A stretch of 64,000 nt of DNA from an uncultured Alphaproteobacteria bacterium (GTDB lineage: Bacteria > Pseudomonadota > Alphaproteobacteria > RS24): assembly GCA_938091085.1 (NCBI GenBank), contig CALKOC010000017.1:1-64000 (forward strand). The letters are read 5' to 3'. Each line of letters starts with the position of its first letter. The first letter of the stretch is position 1. Below the pieces are notes generated by a model, which was not told the origin of the DNA, did no database searches, and saw only the letters and a list, made by a program, of their open reading frames with translations. Shown one piece after another: positions 23,449-33,616 of the stretch. A program made the translations under genes and the position numbers.

Positions 23449-24801
23449 TTAATAAGTTAGGGCTTTATAAACAGAAGTAATGTCACCTTCCCACTCAGTG
23501 GAAAGTTTTGTTGCCAATATCTCCGCTGGACTACACCCTTGTTCGATTACAGCTTCTAGCGGCCTTAAATATTGGGTTTCATCTGCCCCCTCATAGTCTT
23601 TTGCCCCACGGGCAACCAGACCCTCACGAGACAAGTCGAGTGCTTGACGCGCAATATCTAACACATGGCCATCTCTAAATTCTGCTTTTAGTCCCTGCCG
23701 TGCGGCATTGATACGCAACGCATTGCGTTCCTCCGCAGACCAATCAGATACCATATTAAGCGCTTTCTTTTGCGTCGCCTCATCATAGAGTAACCCGACC
23801 CAAAAAGCGGGCAACGCACAAAAAGTATCACGCGGACCACTATCAGCGCCGCGCATTTCTATGAATCTTTTCAGTCTTGCTTCGGGAAACAGCGTGGTCA
23901 GATGGTTCTCCCAATCTTCGCCCCTAGGCTTCTCACCCGGCAGTGCAGACAAATTCCCATCCAGAAAGTCTTTAAAACTTAAACCTGTCGCATCAATAAA
24001 ACGCCCGTCCCGAATAACAAAATACATTGGTACATCCAACGCATAATCCACATATCGTTCATAACCAAAATCATCAAAAACAAAAGGTAGATTGCCTGTA
24101 CGCTCTGCGTCAGTATCCAGCCAGACCAGAGAGCGCTCAGACACATGCCCCATGCTTTGACCATTTATAAAGGGTGAATTGGCAAATAATGCAGTCGCAA
24201 TGGGTTGCAGAGCTATTGCAATCCGCATTTTCTCAACCATATCGGCTTCGGAAGCAAAATCGAGATTCACCTGCACTGTCGCCGTGAGATACATCATCTC
24301 CAGACCCCTCGTGCCCTGCGTCGGCATGTAGTTCGTCATAATGTCATAACGACCTTTAGGCATTTTGGGCATATCCGCCACCGACCAATCAGGCGCATAG
24401 CCGATGCCCATATAGGCTTGCCCCAAACGATCGGCAAGTTGCAAAACCTCTTTAAGATGCGTCCCAACTTCGGCACAAGTTTGATGTATGTTTGCTAAGG
24501 GTGCGCCGGAAAGCTCTAATTGCCCTCCTGGTTCAAGCGTGACAGAGCCGCCGCCTTGTTCTTGAGGGCGGGTAAGTGCAACCAGCGTTTCACCCTCATA
24601 TTTGCCTTGCCAACCATTACCTATAAGCCCTTCAAGCATTGCTTTAATGCCATTAGGCCCATCATAAGGCAGGGGGCTAAAATCACTGGAACGATAACCA
24701 AACTTTTCGTGTTCAGTTCCAATACGCCACTGATCTTTGGGTTTTTCGCCGGCGGCAATCCATTCTATGAGGGATGCCTTGTTTTCCAGATATTCTGTCA
24801 T
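23449..24801 (-). CDS. gshA: Glutamate-cysteine ligase (plant/alphaproteobacterial type)
   Basis: 'WRIGTEHEKFGY', 'GGSVTLEPGGQLELSGAPLANIH'. Confidence 0.95.
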   Translation of the reverse strand: MTEYLENKASLIEWIAAGEKPKDQWRIGTEHEKFGYRSSDFSPLPYDGPNGIKAMLEGLIGNGWQGKYEGETLVALTRPQEQGGGSVTLEPGGQLELSGAPLANIHQTCAEVGTHLKEVLQLADRLGQAYMGIGYAPDWSVADMPKMPKGRYDIMTNYMPTQGTRGLEMMYLTATVQVNLDFASEADMVEKMRIAIALQPIATALFANSPFINGQSMGHVSERSLVWLDTDAERTGNLPFVFDDFGYERYVDYALDVPMYFVIRDGRFIDATGLSFKDFLDGNLSALPGEKPRGEDWENHLTTLFPEARLKRFIEMRGADSGPRDTFCALPAFWVGLLYDEATQKKALNMVSDWSAEERNALRINAARQGLKAEFRDGHVLDIARQALDLSREGLVARGAKDYEGADETQYLRPLEAVIEQGCSPAEILATKLSTEWEGDITSVYKALTY

Positions 24802-24883
24802 TCAACTCGTCTCTTAAGCCGATGTAAGCTTGTTTTCTGAATCGCGCAAGACGGGAAATAATCGATACTTCTAAACGCCACCA

Positions 24884-25651
24884 CTACACCCAGTCCCCTA
24901 AAGTCATCTGACAAAGGGAAAGAGCAGCTACCAAAGCGGTATCGGCGCGTAAAATTCGTGGGCCGAGACTAATTGCAAGCGTATCAGGACGGGTATGAAG
25001 CTTTTGTCTTTCTGCTGGTGAAAACCCACCTTCAGGCCCGATAAGAATCGCAACAGGTTTATTTTTCATTGCCTCTAGTGCTTGTCGTGAGTCCTTGGTC
25101 AATATCGGCCCCGCGCCCTCATCACAAAAAACAAGAGGACGAGAGGGCAGCGTTTCACTTAGTTTTTCAAGCGCTAATTCCAAATCAATGGAGTCATTCA
25201 ATTCAGGTACTTGCAGCAAATTACATTGCTCAGCAGCCTCGACCATATTTGCTTTGAGGCGTTCATAATTTAATCGTGCTTTTTGTGTATATTGCGTCAT
25301 CACAGGCGTCAAAGATGCCGCCCCCATTTCAGTAGCCTTTTGAACCATATAATCAAGGCGGGCTTTTTTGACCGGTGCAAACAGCATGTGAATATCCGGT
25401 GCAAAGGTTTGTAAACGGGTTTGAGTCTGCGCCTCAATCAAAGCTGATTTTTTATCAAGCTTAGAAATCTCAGCCAGCCACTCCCCGTCGCGCCCATTAA
25501 AAACTAAAATATGCTCACCGGGCTGACAGCGCATAACATTCCGCAAATAATGGTGCTGGCTTTTGTTGAGTGTACAATTCCGATTTTCATTAAGGTCTTC
25601 GGATATATAAAGCCGGATTTTGCCTGTTATCTTGTTATCTGTTGACGCCAT
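24884..25651 (-). CDS. rsmE: 16S rRNA (uracil1498-N3)-methyltransferase
   Basis: 'HHYLRNVMRCQPGEHILVFNG', 'ILIGPEGGFSPAE', 'LGPRILRADTALVAAL'. Confidence 0.94.
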   Translation of the reverse strand: MASTDNKITGKIRLYISEDLNENRNCTLNKSQHHYLRNVMRCQPGEHILVFNGRDGEWLAEISKLDKKSALIEAQTQTRLQTFAPDIHMLFAPVKKARLDYMVQKATEMGAASLTPVMTQYTQKARLNYERLKANMVEAAEQCNLLQVPELNDSIDLELALEKLSETLPSRPLVFCDEGAGPILTKDSRQALEAMKNKPVAILIGPEGGFSPAERQKLHTRPDTLAISLGPRILRADTALVAALSLCQMTLGDWV

Positions 25652-25788
25652 TGGTCTCTCTACCCATATATGTCGTGAGCAGGTATAGTGAGCTCAGCTT
25701 AGTTTGGTCGGCTTATATATAGTGCTGTCCATACCAACAAAACACCAGTTATTTTTTATCCAATTAATGAAATTCAAAGACCAAAAAT

Positions 25789-26709
25789 ATGCGTGACCAA
25801 TCACCTGCAGATGCCTCAAAGAATAACTGGGTAAACCAATTTCTCCCGACTGCATTTATTCCCTATGCCCGACTTGCTCGGCTGGACCGTCCTATCGGAA
25901 GCTGGCTCCTTTTCTGGCCTTGTCTTTGGGGTGTCTGGTTGGCTCAACTTGAAACCGGTCTCATCCCATTGACACAGACATTTTATATCAGCGCGCTTTT
26001 TGCAGTCGGCGCCATCGTGATGCGCGGCGCAGGATGCACTTATAATGATATTGTTGATCGTGACTATGATGGCAAGGTAGAGCGAACGCATAACCGACCC
26101 CTCCCAGCCGGTCAAATTACAGTGAGACAAGCATGGGCATTTTTAATTGTTCAATGTCTTATCGGGCTGTGTGTTTTATTGCAGTTTAATATACAAACCA
26201 TCATCCTTGGCGTTCTATCGCTCGCCCCCATTGCGATTTACCCGTTCATGAAACGCTATACTTGGTGGCCACAGTTTTTTCTGGGTATTGCATTTAATTG
26301 GGGTGTATTTATGGGTTATGCGGCGTTAGCAGGCAATCTTTCAGTTACGGTAGGGCTGGTCTATGTGGCCGCCATATTCTGGACTGTAGGGTATGACACC
26401 ATATATGCCCATCAAGACCGTGAGGATGACAACCTGATTGGCCTCAAATCCTCTGCTATCCGACTGGGTGATAAAACCCATATCGCACTCTGGGTGATTT
26501 ATGGCTTAAGCGTGTTAAGCTTTCTCGCAGCAGGATTAATGACGTCTGCGGGTTTGTGGTTCTATCTTATTATGGGTTTAGTGGCTATGCATCTGACATG
26601 GCAGGTTCTAAATACGGACATTAATGACAGCGATCAGTGTCTGGCTGTTTTTAAATCCAACAGGGTTCTGGGCTTTATCATCATGATGGCATTTGCGTTA
26701 TCCCTATAA
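25789..26709 (+). CDS. ubiA: 4-hydroxybenzoate polyprenyltransferase
   Basis: 'YARLARLDRPIGSWLLFWPCLWG', 'YNDIVDRDYDGKVERTHNRPLPAG'. Confidence 0.95.
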   Translation: MRDQSPADASKNNWVNQFLPTAFIPYARLARLDRPIGSWLLFWPCLWGVWLAQLETGLIPLTQTFYISALFAVGAIVMRGAGCTYNDIVDRDYDGKVERTHNRPLPAGQITVRQAWAFLIVQCLIGLCVLLQFNIQTIILGVLSLAPIAIYPFMKRYTWWPQFFLGIAFNWGVFMGYAALAGNLSVTVGLVYVAAIFWTVGYDTIYAHQDREDDNLIGLKSSAIRLGDKTHIALWVIYGLSVLSFLAAGLMTSAGLWFYLIMGLVAMHLTWQVLNTDINDSDQCLAVFKSNRVLGFIIMMAFALSL

Positions 26710-26844
26710 TCGAAAATGGCTTTAAAATAGAAGCGCCTTAAAAGCTGACGAATGCCATAAAGGGTCTATATAATTTAAATACAGATGAGGCTTATCTTCC
26801 AGTAATGAGATTTTGCCTGAAGACAAATATGGAGATAAACAAAA

Positions 26845-28191
26845 ATGTCTGACCCAGTTTCAAACCCAATGGACTTTGCCCAACAGGCAGTTGAGAAAAT
26901 GCTGGCTTATGGCGCAGACCAGGCTGATGCGCTGGTTAGCGAAAGCCTCTCCATAGGGGCGTCCTCACGGCTTGGAAATATGGAAGATATTGAGCATGCG
27001 GAGTCAGCAGATGTTGGTCTGCGCGCCCTCATCGGCACCCAACAAGCATTTGTATCTTCCTCCGGTATGAATGCCGACCAATTGGACAGCCTCGCGGAGC
27101 GCGCTGTTGCGATGGCTCGCATGGCACCTGCCGACCCATTTTGCGGCTTGGCAGATGAGAGCCGACTAGCAAAAGAAATTCCTCAACTCGATCTGGAAGA
27201 CGCCAATGAACCGGAAATGGCGAAACTCACCCAGATGGCAGTTGAAACAGAGGAAACCGCACGCGCCATGGAGGGTATTACCAATTCCGAAGGGGCGGGG
27301 GCTGGCTGGGCGAAAAGCACAACCGGTCTGGTCACGTCTGACGGTTTTGCTGAGAATTATAGTGCAACCTCATGGTCGCTCAGTTGTGCTGTTCTTGCCG
27401 GCAATGGCGATAATATGGAAAGAGATTACGCAGGACATACAGTTCGGCACAGAGAAGATTTGGAAACGCCTGAACAAATTGGGGCAGAAGCGGCCAGCCG
27501 CGCATTGGCACGACTGAATCCACGCAAACTTGAAAGCCGCAAAGCCCCCGTCATTTACGACAAAAGAGTGTCGGCTAGTCTGCTCGGTCATTTCGCTGCC
27601 GCTATTTCAGGAACAGCAATTGCGCGCGGCACCAGCTTTTTGAAAGATTGCATGAATGAAGATGTGTTTTCAAAAAGCATCACCGTCATAGATGACCCCA
27701 AACGCATAAGAGGGCTTCGCTCTATGGCCTTTGATGCTGAAGGCTTGGATTGTGAGAAACTTACCCCCGTATCGGAAGGGCAGCTCACCTGCTGGCTTCT
27801 TGATACCTCGACAGGGAAACAACTTGATATGCCAAGTAATGGGCGCGCGGCGCGGGGTATTGGTGGCCCACCCTCACCTTCTGCATCCAATCTTTATATA
27901 GAAGACGGAAATGCATCCCTTCAAGAACTCATGCAGCAAATTGGGGAGGGGCTTTATGTCACCGAACTGATTGGTATGGGAGTTAATGGCGTCACAGGCG
28001 ATTACAGCAGGGGTGCTGCTGGTTACTGGATTGAAAATGGCGAGCTGGCCTATCCCGTCAGTGAAATTACAATTGCTGGCAACCTTAAAGATATGTTCAA
28101 GAACATCACTCCTGCCAATGATTTAAGTTTCAGATACAGCATTAATGCGCCCACTTTACTTGTAGAAGAGATGACACTTGCAGGTCTCTAA
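26845..28191 (+). CDS. pmbA: TldE/PmbA family metalloprotease subunit
   Basis: 'ARGTSFLKDCMNEDVFS', 'ELIGMGVNGVTGDYSRGAAGYWIENGE'. Confidence 0.95.
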   Translation: MSDPVSNPMDFAQQAVEKMLAYGADQADALVSESLSIGASSRLGNMEDIEHAESADVGLRALIGTQQAFVSSSGMNADQLDSLAERAVAMARMAPADPFCGLADESRLAKEIPQLDLEDANEPEMAKLTQMAVETEETARAMEGITNSEGAGAGWAKSTTGLVTSDGFAENYSATSWSLSCAVLAGNGDNMERDYAGHTVRHREDLETPEQIGAEAASRALARLNPRKLESRKAPVIYDKRVSASLLGHFAAAISGTAIARGTSFLKDCMNEDVFSKSITVIDDPKRIRGLRSMAFDAEGLDCEKLTPVSEGQLTCWLLDTSTGKQLDMPSNGRAARGIGGPPSPSASNLYIEDGNASLQELMQQIGEGLYVTELIGMGVNGVTGDYSRGAAGYWIENGELAYPVSEITIAGNLKDMFKNITPANDLSFRYSINAPTLLVEEMTLAGL

Positions 28192-28993
28192 TCCCCTATC
28201 GTCTTCTCTTGAGGAAGACTTTGAACTGTTATGTTCTGCTGTCCGGCAAGCCGGAGATTTAAGCATGCGCTATTTCGGTCAATCGCCTCAGCATTGGGAA
28301 AAAGAAGAAAATCAACCCGTTAGTGAAGCTGACATAGAAGTCAATGACCTGTTGCATCATCAACTACAAACCCCCAGACCAGATTATGGGTGGTTATCAG
28401 AAGAAACCCCAGATGAGCAGCACAGGTTAACATGCTCACATGTTTGGGTTGTTGATCCAATTGACGGCACGAAAGCATTTATTCAGGGCAAGCCAGAATT
28501 CACTATTTCCGTTGCTCTGGTCGAAAACTGCAGACCCATCGCCGCGGTTGTCTATAATCCAGCTCATAAAGAATTTTACGCCGCCATGTTGGGTATGGGC
28601 ACCCATTGCAATGGCAAGCCTGTCCACATCACAGAACGTAAAACCCTCGAAAACAGCCGTATTTGCGGGTATGAAAAAATGTTTGCTCATGAGGGGTGGG
28701 CGCATTTATGGCCACAATTAACTGTCGAAAACAGAAATTCCGTTGCCTATCGTTTAGCTCTCGTTGCTGGCGGTCAATTTGATGCGACATTAATTATGAA
28801 CACCAAAAATGATTGGGATATTGCCGCCGGTGATCTTCTTGTCCATGAAGCGGGCGGCGTTGTCTGTGGATTTAACCGCAAGCAACTTACCTATAATAAT
28901 CAAATCACCCGTCATCGGGGGTTGATGGCAGGGTCCGAGGCGCTTACGGCAGAATTTGCGTCACGCGTTGAGACTATTAAACATAATCTGTGA
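28178..28993 (+). CDS. Inositol monophosphatase family / CysQ-like 3'(2'),5'-bisphosphate nucleotidase
   Basis: 'VWVVDPIDGTKAFIQGKPEFTISVAL', 'NDWDIAAGDLLVHEAGG'. Confidence 0.9.
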   Translation: MQVSNPLSSSLEEDFELLCSAVRQAGDLSMRYFGQSPQHWEKEENQPVSEADIEVNDLLHHQLQTPRPDYGWLSEETPDEQHRLTCSHVWVVDPIDGTKAFIQGKPEFTISVALVENCRPIAAVVYNPAHKEFYAAMLGMGTHCNGKPVHITERKTLENSRICGYEKMFAHEGWAHLWPQLTVENRNSVAYRLALVAGGQFDATLIMNTKNDWDIAAGDLLVHEAGGVVCGFNRKQLTYNNQITRHRGLMAGSEALTAEFASRVETIKHNL

Positions 28994-29039
28994 TATGCTG
29001 AACATATGATTAAGCATCAGAATCACTTAGTGAATTTAA

Positions 29040-30812
29040 ATGTCTAAAGACTCAATAAAACGCCCACATCGGTCAAAAACACTGGCTGTCAGCACAAGAA
29101 CATTTTCGGTTTACATCAAACCGTTTCTTGGGTTGATACTTTTGGGTATTTTAGCAAATTTGATTATCGCAGGGGCAGCAGGGGCGCTTCCTTGGTTTAT
29201 TCAGCAAGCTATCGACACGGTCTTTGTTAATGGGGATAGAAGCATGTTGGTGATCATCCCGCTGGGCGTGGTCATCATGTCGGTTGTCAGAGGCGGCGCA
29301 ACATATCTGTCAAATGTTATCCTAAATTATGTCGGGCAAAAAATCACCGCGCGGCTTCAATTTGAAATATATGAAAACATCATCAAAGCTGATCTGGAAA
29401 CACTGGGCGACTCACATACTGGCAATTACATCGCCATATTTCTGAATGATGCCAAACTCATGGCGAACACCTTAAACCAAACCTTGATTAACTTGTTCAG
29501 GCACTTTTTTACCCTGATTGTTCTCACGGGCATGATGTTTAGCCTAAATTGGAAACTTGCCAGTATCTATGTGATCATAGTTATGCCAGCCGGTATTTTG
29601 TCAATGCGACGGCTCGGCAAAGTTACGCGCAAAGCCTCTCATCAAGGTCTAACAGAGACAGGGCTACTCTCAAGACTCATATCAGAAACCATCAAAGGAA
29701 TCCGGGTTGTCAAAGCCTATGCAGGTGAGAAACTGGAAGCCCAAAACGCTGACCGGGTCATTAACCGCGTTCTGGAATTCACGATGCGTTCGGTACGCGC
29801 CAAATCCGCATCCAGTCCTATTGTTGAGTCTCTTGCGGGTATTGCAGTTGCCGGCATCATCTTCTGGGGAGGTAGCCAAAGCTTTGAAGGAAATTTGACT
29901 GCTGGTGAATTCATGGGCTTCATCTCTGCACTCCTTCTTGCTTACCAGCCGCTTAGATCTGTAGCCAATCTACCCGTAGTTTTGCAAGAGGGTGTGGCGG
30001 CAGGATTGAGAGTTTTCGAAATTATCGATAAACCCATTGAAATTAAAAATAAGCCTGAGGCCACTGAACTAAAAATTTCAGAAGGCGGCATCGGATTTAA
30101 AAATGTCTCATTTGTTTATGGCAATCGTGATGTTGCTGCATTAGATGGCATTTCAATTGACATTAATCCGGGGGAAACAGTCGCTCTTGTTGGCCCTTCA
30201 GGGGCCGGGAAATCAACCTTACTCAATCTGGTTTTGCGTTTTTATGACCCTGTTTCCGGCAGCATTGAGATAGACGGTCAAGATATTCAAAATGTTACAA
30301 TTGAAAGTCTGCGAGCTTCAACGGCACTCGTGACACAAGAGCCGTTCCTATTTGATGACACAATCGCCGCCAATATTGCTTATGGACAAAATAATGCCAG
30401 TCAAGAAGACATAGAAAAAGCCGCGAAAAGCGCTGCTGCACATGATTTTATTTCTGCCTTGCCAGAAGGCTACAACACAAGATGCGGGGAAGGCGGCATG
30501 CAATTATCCGGCGGTCAGCGTCAACGCATTGCTATTGCCCGCGCCATGCTGAAAGACACGCCAATCTTGTTACTGGATGAGGCAACCTCGGCATTAGACA
30601 ATAAGGCCGAGAAAGAAGTTCAAAAAGCACTTACATATTTAATGCAAGACAGAACATCTCTTGTTGTAGCGCATAGGTTATCAACCATTATAAATGCTGA
30701 TAAAATCTATGTCATTAATCAGGGTAAAGTCGTCCAGTCTGGGTCGCATGAAGAATTATCAAAAGCCAAAGGTTTGTACGCTGAATTATACAAAGCACAA
30801 TTTGAGGATTAA
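29040..30812 (+). CDS. ABC transporter ATP-binding/permease protein (MsbA-like)
   Basis: Walker A 'GPSGAGKSTLL', 'LSGGQRQRIAIARAML', N-term TM helices; adjacent to lipid A genes. Confidence 0.88.
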   Translation: MSKDSIKRPHRSKTLAVSTRTFSVYIKPFLGLILLGILANLIIAGAAGALPWFIQQAIDTVFVNGDRSMLVIIPLGVVIMSVVRGGATYLSNVILNYVGQKITARLQFEIYENIIKADLETLGDSHTGNYIAIFLNDAKLMANTLNQTLINLFRHFFTLIVLTGMMFSLNWKLASIYVIIVMPAGILSMRRLGKVTRKASHQGLTETGLLSRLISETIKGIRVVKAYAGEKLEAQNADRVINRVLEFTMRSVRAKSASSPIVESLAGIAVAGIIFWGGSQSFEGNLTAGEFMGFISALLLAYQPLRSVANLPVVLQEGVAAGLRVFEIIDKPIEIKNKPEATELKISEGGIGFKNVSFVYGNRDVAALDGISIDINPGETVALVGPSGAGKSTLLNLVLRFYDPVSGSIEIDGQDIQNVTIESLRASTALVTQEPFLFDDTIAANIAYGQNNASQEDIEKAAKSAAAHDFISALPEGYNTRCGEGGMQLSGGQRQRIAIARAMLKDTPILLLDEATSALDNKAEKEVQKALTYLMQDRTSLVVAHRLSTIINADKIYVINQGKVVQSGSHEELSKAKGLYAELYKAQFED

Positions 30813-30862
30813 TAACCTGGTAAGCGTCAGTTAAGTTCAATAGTTAGTATTCAAGTTGAGTA

Positions 30863-31573
30863 ATGAAAATAGTGGTAAAAAAAATCGTACGAAGCAACGC
30901 AATGCTCTATTTTGCGGCACTCCTGCTCAAAATCTGGATTGGTTTTGTCTTTCTTTCTTGCCGTAAGGTTACTGTCGGACAGCAGCATCTGGATGAGATG
31001 CAAACCACCAAAGACACATTCATTCTCACCGTTTGGCACAGAAACCTCCTCATGGCCCCCAAAACTCTGGTGTCATCAAAATCATATGCCAGTTTAAGTT
31101 CTGATCATATAGACGGCAAAATAGGTGTTTTTTATGCTCGGCTGACAGGCGTCACACCCGTGACTGGCTCTGGAACAGGCACAGCCTCAAAGCGACCCAT
31201 TAAAAATAAAAAAGGCGCCACGGCGTTACGGCATTTAATCCGTTATTTAAATAATCATACCTGCGTCTGGTTAACCGCTGACCTTCCCCCCGGCCCCTCG
31301 CGTGAATGTGGAAGAGGGATTATCGCTTTGGCGCGGCTCAGTCAAAAGCCTATAATGCCAACAGCTATTCGCTCAGAAAACGAGATTATTATTGAAAAAA
31401 CATGGGACAAATTCATCATCCCAAAACCTTTTGGTAAGTTGATAATTCTCTTTGGCGCGCCGCTCACAGTGCCACAAGATGCAAACGATGAGACGCGTGA
31501 AGCCTGTCGCCAACAATTGGAAAAAAACCTTAATGACCTTCATGAAAGGGCTGAAAATCTGTTAAAAGGTTAA
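30863..31573 (+). CDS. DUF374 (LPLAT-like) protein, copy 1
   Basis: 'LTVWHRNLLMAP', 'GSGTGTASKRPIKNKKGATALRHLIRYL', 'LTADLPPGPSRECGRGIIALA'. Confidence 0.88.
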   Translation: MKIVVKKIVRSNAMLYFAALLLKIWIGFVFLSCRKVTVGQQHLDEMQTTKDTFILTVWHRNLLMAPKTLVSSKSYASLSSDHIDGKIGVFYARLTGVTPVTGSGTGTASKRPIKNKKGATALRHLIRYLNNHTCVWLTADLPPGPSRECGRGIIALARLSQKPIMPTAIRSENEIIIEKTWDKFIIPKPFGKLIILFGAPLTVPQDANDETREACRQQLEKNLNDLHERAENLLKG

Positions 31574-31614
31574 TTATAACTCAAAAATTAAGCGCACTAA
31601 GAAAGCTAATAATA

Positions 31615-32325
31615 ATGAATAAAGTGCTTATAAAACGTTTGCCAAGCCGTATTGTAATTTATGTCATTGCCATCCTAATGAAAATTTGGATGTGTTTTGT
31701 GGTTCTTTCCTGCCGTAAAATTGTAATTGGGAAAGAATATGCAGAGGCAATGCAAACAGCCGAGTACAGCCATATCAAAGCTATATGGCATCGAAATATT
31801 CTGCTGGGCCCCTTAGCCACGTTGAAAAAGAAATCCTATGCCACCCTCGTCACCCCGCATGAGGATGGCGAAGTTGGCGTCGCTTATGCAATCCTCTCCA
31901 GATTTAAAATCGTTCGAGGGTCCGGCACAGGATCTTCTAATAAAAGAAAACCAAAAGACAAAAAAGGAGCCGCAGCCTTTCGGAAATTACTTAGATATTT
32001 GAGTGATGGGACATGCGGATGGATTACTGTAGATATTCCACCCGGTCCAAAATTTGAATGTGGGAAAGGTGTTATAGTTTTGGCACGTCTGAGTCAGAAA
32101 CCGATTATGGCCACTGCCGTCCGGACACAGAACGAAGCCTATATCAAAAAATCATGGGATCAGTTTATTATTCACAAGCCTTTTGGCAAATTGGTGATCG
32201 CCTATGGCAAACCTATTTACGTTCCCAAAGATGCCGATGACGAGATGATTGAGGCCTATCGTTTGAAATTGGAAAAAAACCTTAATGAACTTCATGCAAA
32301 GGCTGAAAATCTGTTAAAAGGCTAA
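31615..32325 (+). CDS. DUF374 (LPLAT-like) protein, copy 2
   Basis: Same length (236 aa) and colinear with copy 1: 'KAIWHRNILLGP', 'GSGTGSSNKRKPKDKKGAAAFRKLLRYL', 'VDIPPGPKFECGKGVIVLA'. Confidence 0.88.
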   Translation: MNKVLIKRLPSRIVIYVIAILMKIWMCFVVLSCRKIVIGKEYAEAMQTAEYSHIKAIWHRNILLGPLATLKKKSYATLVTPHEDGEVGVAYAILSRFKIVRGSGTGSSNKRKPKDKKGAAAFRKLLRYLSDGTCGWITVDIPPGPKFECGKGVIVLARLSQKPIMATAVRTQNEAYIKKSWDQFIIHKPFGKLVIAYGKPIYVPKDADDEMIEAYRLKLEKNLNELHAKAENLLKG

Positions 32326-32327
32326 TT

Positions 32328-33608
32328 ATGCCTTTGGTGTTTTATATTTATCGAGTCGTAACCTGGCTCATTGGACCGCTTACAAGCATTTTGTTTCGAT
32401 TGCGAAAAAGAATGGGACGAGAAGATGGGTTCAGAAAATTTGAACGGCGCGGATACGCAGGTATGGCGCGCCCCAAAGGTCTTTTGGTATGGGTGCATGT
32501 AGCTAGTGTCGGGGAGATGGTTAGTGTTCTGCCCTTAATACATAAACTGCTTGAAAGTTATCCGGCAGCACAAGCCTTGCTCACAAGTGGGACTGTTACT
32601 TCTGCCAAAATCGCAAATGACAATCCGCATGAAAGAATTATTCACCAATATGTGCCAATGGATCATCCGGGATTTGCCAAACGCTTTGTCAAACACTGGC
32701 ATCCAGATATTGGCCTGTTTGTAGAGTCTGAAATCTGGCCGAACCTGATGTATCAGGCAGAGCAGAATAATGTGCCTCTGTTTCTAATTAATGCGCGTAT
32801 GTCGCAAAACTCATTTAAGAATTGGAAGCGGTTTCCTAATAGTGTTAGACATCTGCTCAATCAATTCGACCTCATTCTCGCACAAGATAACCATTCCTGC
32901 GTTCGTTATGAAATGCTGGGGGCGCGGCGTATTATATCAGCGGGAAATCTTAAATATGACACCCCTCCCTTACCTCACAAAGAAGCCGAACTTAAAAATC
33001 TCAGCCAAACTATAGGTAACCGCCCAATCTGGTTGGCCGCCAGCACCCATGAAGGCGAAGAACTAATGGTCGCTGAAACCCATAAAACCCTTAAAAACAA
33101 GCACCCTGGATTGTTGAGCATCATCGCGCCTCGCCACCCACAAAGAGGTGATAGTCTTGTTAAACAACTCACGGAGTTGGATCTAACGATTGCCCGACGA
33201 AGTGAAAGTCAGGCCATTAACGCAAATACCGATATCTATTTGGCCGATACCATTGGCGAAATGGGGCTTTTTTACAGGCTAAGTGATATTGCTTTTATTG
33301 GCGGAACGGTCACGCCCAAGGGAGGACAAAATCCTCTGGAAGCGGCAAGGCTGGACACAGCTATTTTTTACGGCCCGTCGAATGAAAACTTTTCAGAGAT
33401 GTTTACACTTATTAAAGAGGTGGATGCAGGACGGGAAATTTTCTCGCAAAATGATATGACCGATATGGTCGACCTCCTTCTTTCGGATAGCGACTTTAGG
33501 AAAAAACTCAAAAATAATGCCCTGAAAATGATTGATAAAAATGCTGGCGCAACGGATCAAACTCTCACCGCTATCACCCCGTTTTTAGAGAAAACAACCT
33601 CTGGTTAG
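32328..33608 (+). CDS. waaA: 3-deoxy-D-manno-octulosonic acid transferase
   Basis: 'VWVHVASVGEMVSVLPLIHKL', 'LFVESEIWPNLMYQAEQNNVPLFLINARMS'. Confidence 0.95.
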   Translation: MPLVFYIYRVVTWLIGPLTSILFRLRKRMGREDGFRKFERRGYAGMARPKGLLVWVHVASVGEMVSVLPLIHKLLESYPAAQALLTSGTVTSAKIANDNPHERIIHQYVPMDHPGFAKRFVKHWHPDIGLFVESEIWPNLMYQAEQNNVPLFLINARMSQNSFKNWKRFPNSVRHLLNQFDLILAQDNHSCVRYEMLGARRIISAGNLKYDTPPLPHKEAELKNLSQTIGNRPIWLAASTHEGEELMVAETHKTLKNKHPGLLSIIAPRHPQRGDSLVKQLTELDLTIARRSESQAINANTDIYLADTIGEMGLFYRLSDIAFIGGTVTPKGGQNPLEAARLDTAIFYGPSNENFSEMFTLIKEVDAGREIFSQNDMTDMVDLLLSDSDFRKKLKNNALKMIDKNAGATDQTLTAITPFLEKTTSG

Positions 33609-33616
33609 GATGAAAT

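Noticed and set aside
28178-28191. 14-nt overlap of pmbA and the inositol monophosphatase gene as an unusual overlap
   Set aside because: Short overlaps are routine in this compact genome; probably ordinary translational coupling.
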